Part shown: positions 8,850 to 12,170 of the stretch, piece after piece
How positions within the stretch are numbered: the stretch's first letter is position 1
Layout: the number at the start of each line of letters is the position of its first letter
Origin: UBA6902 sp964393845
GTDB taxonomy: Bacteria > Nitrospirota > Thermodesulfovibrionia > UBA6902
DNA: 12,170 nucleotides
Reading direction: 5' to 3'
Assembly: GCA_964393845.1 (NCBI GenBank)
Contig: CAYMUX010000104.1
Location: 1 to 12,170, forward strand
Translations under genes and position numbers: made by a program
Notes under the pieces: model-generated
Databases searched by the model: none
What the model saw: only the letters and a program-made list of their open reading frames with translations
What the model was told of the DNA's origin: nothing

Positions 8850-9380
8850 TTAATTTTCATTTTTTTTATTCTTTAATGCTTCCATTGCATACATAAATTG
8901 AGTCAGGGTTGAATTCAGCAGACCCGCCAGCTTGCTTAAAGGCGACTGCATTGCGCCGACAAGCATGGCCAGCAAAACTTCTCTCGGCGGAAGTTCCGAT
9001 ATAGCCTTGATTTGTTCAGGGGTACAAATGCTGCCTTCGACAACCCCGCCTTTTATCTCAAGCTTATTATTAGACTTACTGAATTCAAGAACTTTTTTGA
9101 CTACAAGTACGGGATCATCATAGCCGACTGCGATACCTATCGGGCCGGAAAAAATATCTTTCGCGACTTCAACAGGCGTTCCCTCTGCCGCCCTTTTAGC
9201 AAGAGTATTTTTTACCACCTTGTATTCAACAGCAGCTGATCTCAGAGAATTACGCAAACCGGTTATCTCTTCAACATTAAGACCGCGGTAGTCCGTAAAG
9301 ACAATCCCCTTTGCTTTTCCAAATTTGTCTTGAAGCTCTGATATAATGCGAGTTTTTTCTTCTTTCTTCAGGTTATTCAC
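8850..9380 (-). CDS. rplJ: 50S ribosomal protein L10
   Basis: Base of the L7/L12 stalk, and translational autorepressor of its own operon when bound to L12. It is 176 residues from the GTG used here (9378-9380), or 173 from a CTG at 9369-9371; E. coli L10 has 165. The N-terminal rRNA-binding domain includes GIVFTDYRGLNVEEI and YKVVKNTLAKRAAEGT. The C-terminal helix that binds L12 dimers is at the end (about 145-176, SPLSKLAGLLNSTLTQFMYA). The start is uncertain: the sequence AAGGAGGTGA is a perfect anti-SD match, but its GTG is part of the Shine-Dalgarno itself with zero spacing. The CTG lies 8 nt beyond GGAGG and would begin L-K-K-E-E-K (read as fMet), a normal start for L10 proteins. No other ATG, GTG or TTG is close. 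Confidence 0.96.
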   Translation of the reverse strand: MNNLKKEEKTRIISELQDKFGKAKGIVFTDYRGLNVEEITGLRNSLRSAAVEYKVVKNTLAKRAAEGTPVEVAKDIFSGPIGIAVGYDDPVLVVKKVLEFSKSNNKLEIKGGVVEGSICTPEQIKAISELPPREVLLAMLVGAMQSPLSKLAGLLNSTLTQFMYAMEALKNKKNEN

Positions 9381-9386
9381 CTCCTT
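9377..9386 (-). promoter_or_regulatory. rplJ Shine-Dalgarno overlapping a GTG codon
   Basis: On the minus strand AAGGAGGTGA is a ten-base match to the 16S anti-SD tail. Its internal GTG is the only conventional start codon for rplJ, at zero spacing. CTG follows after TGAATAAC, at a normal distance. The site therefore argues for a non-canonical CTG start, or for a GTG start with unusual spacing. Confidence 0.7.
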
Positions 9387-9392
9387 TTTATA

Positions 9393-9581
9393 TCAGAGAC
9401 TCCGGAGGATTATAGAATTTAGAATTATGAGTTTAGAGTTATGAATTAAGAAAATTTTCTTTTTCATAACTCCTGACTCTTTACTCATTACTCTGTTTTC
9501 TTCGGTCTATGCAGGCCTGTGCAACTTTCAGTCTCGTTTAAGCAATCCCCTTTTTAGCGGGTTGCGCCTGCAGTCTCTGAC
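9393..9581 (-). promoter_or_regulatory. L10 autoregulatory leader of rplJL
   Basis: The mRNA ahead of rplJ carries the hallmarks of the L10 leader, to which L10-L12 binds to repress translation. The core is 9499-9581. On the minus strand it begins CAGAGACTGCAGGCGC and ends GGCCTGCATAGACCGAAG; GCAGGC (9566-9571) pairs with GCCTGC (9511-9516). An inner hairpin has GCAA-CCC pairing with GGG-ga-TTGC (9542-9565). The AGAC/GACC-flanked junction resembles the kink-turn of the known element. A distal segment GTCTCTGA (9393-9400) is exactly complementary to TCAGAGAC (9573-9580) and could close the whole domain next to the Shine-Dalgarno. Between core and distal segment sits an 84-nt heptad array. Confidence 0.85.
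9413..9496. repeat. Heptad array B inside the rplJ leader
   Basis: Twelve consecutive 7-nt units in one unbroken register fill exactly 84 nt. The left units are tagaatt, tagaatt, atgagtt, tagagtt and atgaatt. A central aagaaaa/ttttctt follows, then actcctg, actcttt, actcatt and actctgt. The right half is the reverse-complement style of the left, so the array is an inverted repeat. It includes a perfect 9-bp stem (9436-9444 with 9464-9472) and a 14-bp self-complementary centre (9448-9461). It separates the L10 leader core from the conserved segment next to the rplJ Shine-Dalgarno. Confidence 0.8.
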
Positions 9582-9588
9582 TTATTTA

Positions 9589-9658
9589 TTTTTAAGTTTT
9601 CAGTTGTCAGTTTTTAGATTAAAAACCAACAACTGATATCCAACAATTCCAAATCCTT
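9589..9658. repeat. Heptad array C (rplA stop to L10 leader)
   Basis: Ten consecutive 7-nt units run without a register shift. They include tttttaa, gttttca, gttgtca, gttttta, gattaaa, aaccaac, aactgat, atccaac, aattcca and aatcctt. The units change from GTT-type to AAC-type near the middle, giving an imperfect inverted repeat (cagttg with caactg; gttttta with taaaaac). It extends from just before the L10 leader core to 2 nt from the rplA stop codon. Confidence 0.75.
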
Positions 9659-9660
9659 TT

Positions 9661-10350
9661 TTATGCCGAAGCAATGCTGGAAACATTTACAGGAACACCG
9701 ACTCCCATAGTAGATGAAATTGAAATCTTTTTCATATATTTCCCTTTGCTTGACGACGGCTTTGCTTTCTCAATTGAGCTTATAACGGTTTTTGCATTAT
9801 CAATAAGTTTATCACCATCAAATGATACCTTACCTATGGACACATGAACTACACCTGCCTTCTCCGTCCTGTAATCGGCTTTACCCGCTGTTATATCCTT
9901 GACAGCTTTTGCAACGTCAAATGTGACCGTTCCCGACTTTGGATTCGGCATAAGTCCCCTTGGTCCAAGGACCTTCCCGAGTTTTCCAACCAACCCCATA
10001 AGATCAGGGGTTGCGACTACCTTGTCAAAATCCAGCCAGCCGCCCTGAATTTTTTCCACAAGGTCCTCAGCGCCTACAAATTCAGCTCCGGCAGCCCTGG
10101 CTTCCATGGCTTTTTCTCCTTTGACAAATACAAGCACCCTGATTTTCTTTCCAAGCCCGTGGGGCAATACTACGCTTCCTCTTACCATCTGTTCCGACTT
10201 TTTTGGATCAACCCCAAGATTGATCGCTAAATCAACTGTTTCATCAAACTTTGTATGCACAAGCTCCTTAACCAGAGCTACCGCTTCTTTTATGTCATAC
10301 TGTTTTGTCCTATCTATTTTCTCTTTGGCATTCGTATGTTTCTTACTCAT
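9661..10350 (-). CDS. rplA: 50S ribosomal protein L1
   Basis: Forms the L1 stalk that guides deacylated tRNA out of the ribosomal E site, and in other bacteria represses the rplK-rplA mRNA. It is 229 residues (E. coli 234), full length. The family signature KLGKVLGPRGLMPNPKSGT is at 123-141. The N-terminal half of domain I carries VRGSVVLPHGLGKKIRVLVF (56-75). The C-terminal MKKISISSTMGVGVPV is typical. The ATG start has only a G5 run (10356-10360) 5 nt upstream as Shine-Dalgarno, unlike the GGAGG sites of its neighbours. It lies downstream of rplK across a heptad spacer. I did not find a clear L1-binding site on the mRNA. Confidence 0.99.
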   Translation of the reverse strand: MSKKHTNAKEKIDRTKQYDIKEAVALVKELVHTKFDETVDLAINLGVDPKKSEQMVRGSVVLPHGLGKKIRVLVFVKGEKAMEARAAGAEFVGAEDLVEKIQGGWLDFDKVVATPDLMGLVGKLGKVLGPRGLMPNPKSGTVTFDVAKAVKDITAGKADYRTEKAGVVHVSIGKVSFDGDKLIDNAKTVISSIEKAKPSSSKGKYMKKISISSTMGVGVPVNVSSIASA

Positions 10351-10361
10351 TTAAACCCCCA

Positions 10362-10409
10362 TCTTAATTCTTAATTATTACTTCTCACTTCTTATTTCTA
10401 ACTTCTTAC
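10362..10409. repeat. Heptad array D (rplK-rplA spacer)
   Basis: Seven consecutive 7-nt units run in one register: tcttaat twice, tattact, tctcact, tcttatt, tctaact and tcttact (the last ending on the first base of the rplK stop triplet). This array is one-sided, pyrimidine-rich on the plus strand, with no inverted partner. It fills the spacer from one base beyond the rplA G5 Shine-Dalgarno to the rplK stop. Confidence 0.8.
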
Positions 10410-10832
10410 TTAAATTATATCCACACCCATGCTTCTTGCCGTACCTTTGATAATCTCCATAGCATTTTTAATGTCAAACGCATTAAGGTCAGGCATTTTA
10501 GTACTGGCAATTTCTCTCACCTGATCCATTGTAATTTTGCCGACTTTATCTTTATTTGGAGTGCCTGAGCCTTTAACGATGCCTGCCGCTTTCTTAATCA
10601 ACTCTGAAGCAGGCGGTGACTTTAAGATAAATGAGAAGGACCTGTCCTTGTAAATCGTGATAACACATGGAATAATCGTATCTCCCAGAGATTGTGTTTG
10701 GGCATTAAAGGTTTTACAAAAATCCATGATATTAATTCCATGGGGACCCAATGCAGGCCCAATAGGCGGAGCTGGATTTGCCTTTCCTGCAGGAATCTGA
10801 ATTTTTACCATTGCCATTATTTCTTTTGCCAT
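10410..10832 (-). CDS. rplK: 50S ribosomal protein L11
   Basis: Binds the GTPase-associated centre of 23S rRNA at the base of the L12 stalk and is needed for RelA stimulation by uncharged tRNA. It is 140 residues (E. coli 142), full length. The N-terminal domain has the signature PAGKANPAPPIGPALG (14-29), with the prolines of the thiostrepton-binding face, and FNAQT (42-46). The C-terminal RNA-binding domain (about 75-140) ends with GTARSMGVDII. The ATG start has GGAGG 5 nt upstream. It opens the rplKAJL group, 108 nt downstream of nusG. A heptad array and an AT-rich centre fill that gap. Confidence 0.99.
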   Translation of the reverse strand: MAKEIMAMVKIQIPAGKANPAPPIGPALGPHGINIMDFCKTFNAQTQSLGDTIIPCVITIYKDRSFSFILKSPPASELIKKAAGIVKGSGTPNKDKVGKITMDQVREIASTKMPDLNAFDIKNAMEIIKGTARSMGVDII

Positions 10833-10845
10833 TTATACCTCCAAA

Positions 10846-10940
10846 CAAAAATCAAAAATTAAAGATCAAGAATAATAATTATAGAATTTTTTTTGAAAAT
10901 TATCCTTTTCCCTTGATTTTGATTTTTTATTTTTAATTTC
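10846..10940. repeat. Heptad inverted-repeat array E (nusG-rplK spacer)
   Basis: The left arm has caaaaat twice, then taaagat, caagaat and aataatt (10846-10880). The right arm has cccttga, ttttgat, tttttat and ttttaat (10910-10937), running into ttcttaa across the nusG stop. The right arm read on the other strand gives ATCAAAA-type units, like the left arm, so the element is an inverted repeat around an AT-rich centre with a further 6-bp inverted pair (10875-10880, 10898-10903). It fills the gap between the rplK Shine-Dalgarno and the nusG stop. Confidence 0.75.
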
Positions 10941-11465
10941 TTAAGTTTTTTCTACCTGAAAAAAGTTACATTCAACCGGGGTTTGTCTGCCGAATATAGT
11001 TACCATTACCCGCAATTTGTCATGGTCCTTGTCTATTTCATCAACAAATCCGTTAAAATTCGCAAATGCTCCGTCCAGTATTCTGACGCTGTCACCTCTG
11101 TCAAACTGTGTTTTAACCTGAGTTGCAGGGCCCTTTTCAATCTGCTGAATAATTACATCTATTTCTTCCTGCTGTACCGGCGTGGGTTTATCACCTCCGA
11201 CAAACCCCGTTACCCTCGGGGTACTGCTGACAAGATGCCACGTATCATCGTCAAGTTCCATTTCCATAAGAATATATCCAGGATAAAATTTTTTCGTGCT
11301 TTCTTTTTTCTTCCCCGATTTTATCTCTACAACCTTTTCTGTAGGAATTAAAATTTGGGAAATTTTATCGCTGAGTCCTCTCCTCTGGGCATTGTCCTCG
11401 ATTGATATTTTAACTTTTTCCTCAAAACCTGAATACGTATGTACTACATACCATTGTTTTATCAT
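10941..11465 (-). CDS. nusG: Transcription termination/antitermination factor NusG
   Basis: Elongation factor that bridges the RNA polymerase clamp (beta' coiled coil to beta lobe) and couples transcription to ribosomes or Rho. It is 174 residues, close to the E. coli 181. The NGN domain spans about 1-110, with WYVVHTYSGFE at 5-15 and the RNA polymerase-facing YPGYILMEM at 61-69. The C-terminal KOW domain has DRGDSVRILDGAFANFNGFV (122-141) and FGRQTPVE (158-165), which contact ribosomal S10 or Rho. The ATG start has AGGAG 5 nt upstream, and the A and G of that site are part of the secE stop codon TAG, so the two genes are tightly coupled. Confidence 0.99.
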   Translation of the reverse strand: MIKQWYVVHTYSGFEEKVKISIEDNAQRRGLSDKISQILIPTEKVVEIKSGKKKESTKKFYPGYILMEMELDDDTWHLVSSTPRVTGFVGGDKPTPVQQEEIDVIIQQIEKGPATQVKTQFDRGDSVRILDGAFANFNGFVDEIDKDHDKLRVMVTIFGRQTPVECNFFQVEKT

Positions 11466-11473
11466 AATTTCTC

Positions 11474-11659
11474 CTACTTGACTACCATGCCGATCAATTT
11501 GGAAAGAACCAGGTCAATCAATCCTAAAAATACTGCTACTATTATTACCAGCACAACCACAACTTTAGTAGAGCCTATCACTTCTTCCCTTGATGGGAAA
11601 ACTACTTTTTTTAACTCAACCTTTACTTCCCTGAAAAAATTTTTTATTTTTTCAAACAC
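11474..11659 (-). CDS. secE: Preprotein translocase subunit SecE
   Basis: Clamp subunit of the SecYEG channel in the inner membrane. It is 61 residues, the short single-span form. The conserved amphipathic cytoplasmic helix VELKKVVFPSREE is at 14-26. It is followed by one transmembrane segment at about 31-52, rich in Val, Leu and Ile. The start is GTG (11657-11659) with GAGAGG about 7 nt upstream. The stop codon overlaps the nusG Shine-Dalgarno. It follows tRNA-Trp by 78 nt. That spacer (11660-11737) has no heptad array and only a poor promoter-like match. Confidence 0.96.
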   Translation of the reverse strand: MFEKIKNFFREVKVELKKVVFPSREEVIGSTKVVVVLVIIVAVFLGLIDLVLSKLIGMVVK

Positions 11660-11737
11660 TTGGTTGCCTCTCTTTTGTACAGCATAATTTCATTTCACAG
11701 CCAGTAACAACTTTAAAACTCCTCTCAAAATCAATAA

Positions 11738-11814
11738 TGGCAGGCCAGGAGGGATTCGAACCCCCAACCCTCGGATTTGGAGTCCGACGCTCTAGCCGTT
11801 AGAGCTACTGGCCT
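11738..11814 (-). tRNA. trnW: tRNA-Trp (anticodon CCA)
   Basis: A complete 77-nt cloverleaf including an encoded 3' CCA. The acceptor stem AGGCCAG (11808-11814) pairs perfectly with CTGGCCT (11742-11748), followed by discriminator G and CCA. The D stem is GCTC/GAGC. The anticodon stem TCGGA/TCCGA frames the loop CTCCAAA, with anticodon CCA at 11778-11780. The T arm has GGGGG-TTCGAAT-CCCTC, with one G.U pair. Its place between rpmG and secE is a conserved arrangement in many bacteria; it is probably cut from the operon transcript. Confidence 0.98.
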
Positions 11815-11821
11815 TTCCAAA

Positions 11822-11919
11822 ATAAAAAATAAAAATGCAAAATGTAAAATTAAGGTCATATAATTTAATTTATTTCTTCCTTAATTTTGATTTTTGATAT
11901 TTTATTTTTGATCTTTATC
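11822..11919. repeat. Heptad inverted-repeat array F (rpmG-tRNA spacer)
   Basis: The right arm has ttttgat twice, attttat, ttttgat and ctttatc in one register (11885-11919) and ends exactly at the rpmG stop codon. The left arm has gcaaaat / gtaaaat-type units at 6-7-nt steps (11824-11850). A perfect 10-bp inverted pair (11846-11855 with 11879-11888) borders a 23-nt AT-only-like centre. The unit, ATCAAAA on the other strand, is the same as in array E. The array fills the 105-nt gap almost up to the tRNA 5' end. Confidence 0.75.
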
Positions 11920-12072
11920 TTACGCCTTTGTCTCTTTATGCTCAACATGCTTTCTGCAATGCCTGCAGTATTTTTTAAGAACGAGTTTTTCCGTAGTATT
12001 CTTTTTATTCTTTGTAGTCGAATAATTTTTATTTTTACAACTCGCACATTGTAAAAGTATTATATCCTGCAT
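11920..12072 (-). CDS. rpmG: 50S ribosomal protein L33 (zinc-binding form)
   Basis: Small 50S protein near the E site, 50 residues, the normal length. It begins MQDIILLQCASCKNKNYST and ends HVEHKETKA. The four cysteines C9, C12, C36 and C39 form two CxxC knuckles, so this is the zinc-ribbon (C+) paralogue type. Lysine and arginine are abundant, as expected for rRNA binding. The ATG (12070-12072) is chosen because GGAGG lies about 10 nt upstream and the protein aligns to the family from the first residue. The tuf-rpmG-tRNA-Trp-secE order supports the call. Confidence 0.96.
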   Translation of the reverse strand: MQDIILLQCASCKNKNYSTTKNKKNTTEKLVLKKYCRHCRKHVEHKETKA

Positions 12073-12090
12073 TTATTTTTCATCCTCCAT

Positions 12091-12147
12091 GTCCGTTATC
12101 CGTGTCCGTTATTTCTTCTTTTTTCACGGTCACGTTGAACGGACACG
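12091..12147. repeat. Inverted repeat with heptad-like units upstream of rpmG (array G)
   Basis: A perfect 10-bp inverted repeat, cgtgtccgtt (12101-12110) and aacggacacg (12138-12147), is separated by 27 nt. The left arm is itself part of a short TCCGT tandem with copies about 7 and 6 nt apart (from 12092). The layout, a periodic arm plus an inverted partner in the spacer before the Shine-Dalgarno, matches the other spacer arrays, but the repeat is short and the call tentative. Confidence 0.45.
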
Positions 12148-12159
12148 CTTCACATTTCT

Positions 12160-12170
12160 TTATTCTATAA
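12160..12170 (-). CDS. tuf: Possible C-terminal end of elongation factor Tu (partial)
   Basis: The last bases on the minus strand read TT-ATA-GAA-TAA, that is x-I-E-stop, which fits the usual EF-Tu ending I-I-E. EF-Tu is the commonest gene immediately before rpmG-tRNA-Trp-secE. Only three full codons including the stop are visible, so this rests mostly on gene order and could be chance. Confidence 0.3.

Noticed and set aside
9409..9414. Perfect TATAAT on the minus strand upstream of rplJ.
   Set aside because: The matching -35 region is only heptad repeat (TCTAAA), and a start here would bypass the L10 leader core.
10878..10883. Perfect TATAAT on the minus strand upstream of rplK.
   Set aside because: No acceptable -35 at 16-18 nt (AGGATA at best), and the surrounding repeat is so AT-rich that a TATAAT is expected by chance.
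9413..10940. Possibility that the periodic spacers are CRISPR arrays.
   Set aside because: Units are only 7 nt, degenerate and without unique spacers; there are no cas genes.
11660..11737. TTGTTA...TATGCT promoter-like pair between tRNA-Trp and secE.
   Set aside because: Both hexamers are mediocre and the spacing is 18 nt; co-transcription with the tRNA explains secE expression without it. I see nothing else in this spacer.
12080..12169. Open frame on the minus strand running off the window edge and ending in a TGA just before rpmG (29 codons, with a CxxC pair).
   Set aside because: It is short and contains the inverted and tandem TCCGT repeat. Another frame at the edge gives the expected EF-Tu ending, and the TGA overlaps the rpmG ribosome site by chance. 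Sequence to the right would settle it.

Overview
The window is a core housekeeping stretch of a bacterial chromosome, read entirely from the minus strand (right to left in window coordinates). Gene order is [end of a probable tuf] - rpmG (L33) - tRNA-Trp(CCA) - secE - nusG - rplK (L11) - rplA (L1) - rplJ (L10) - rplL (L7/L12) - rpoB - rpoC. This is the classic secE-nusG / rplKAJL-rpoBC cluster, with tRNA-Trp and a zinc-ribbon L33 in front, as in many deeply branching Gram-negative phyla. The proteins carry the long proteobacterial-style lineage inserts: a large insert in the C-terminal half of beta, and a roughly 190-residue insert in the beta' trigger loop. From the protein style, moderate GC and AT-rich spacers I infer a Nitrospirota or 'deltaproteobacterial'-type organism. 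The phylum is not proven by anything visible here.

Layout, left to right. Bases 1-205 follow rpoC: a strong intrinsic terminator (136-182), a 13-bp perfect palindrome (93-119), and a possible promoter (15-44) firing leftwards, probably into the next ribosomal operon. Bases 206-8311 hold rpoC (GTG start) and rpoB, 45 nt apart. Bases 8422-9380 hold rplL and rplJ, with a small mRNA hairpin between them. The 280-nt gap 9381-9660 holds the autoregulatory L10 leader. Bases 9661-11659 hold rplA, rplK, nusG and secE. Bases 11738-12072 hold tRNA-Trp and rpmG. The last 11 bases fit the end of EF-Tu.

Functionally, the cluster supplies the beta and beta' subunits of RNA polymerase, the elongation factor NusG, the SecE subunit of the protein translocon, and the L1/L11 and L10-L12 stalk proteins of the 50S subunit. 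No accessory, defence or mobile genes are present, and every long plus-strand ORF is a shadow of rpoB or rpoC.

The one non-textbook signal is in the spacers. Six or seven of them are filled by degenerate tandem arrays with a 7-nt period, several arranged as inverted repeats (one array reading one way, a short centre, then its complement). They occupy nearly all the spacer between functional elements (stop codons, Shine-Dalgarno sites, the tRNA end, the L10 leader) and leave those elements intact. The unit differs from gap to gap, except that the rplK-nusG and tRNA-rpmG gaps share one unit. This heptad filler is the best candidate for something undescribed. A second oddity is the start of rplJ, where the perfect Shine-Dalgarno sequence abuts the only conventional start codon, so a CTG codon 9 nt downstream is the better-spaced start.
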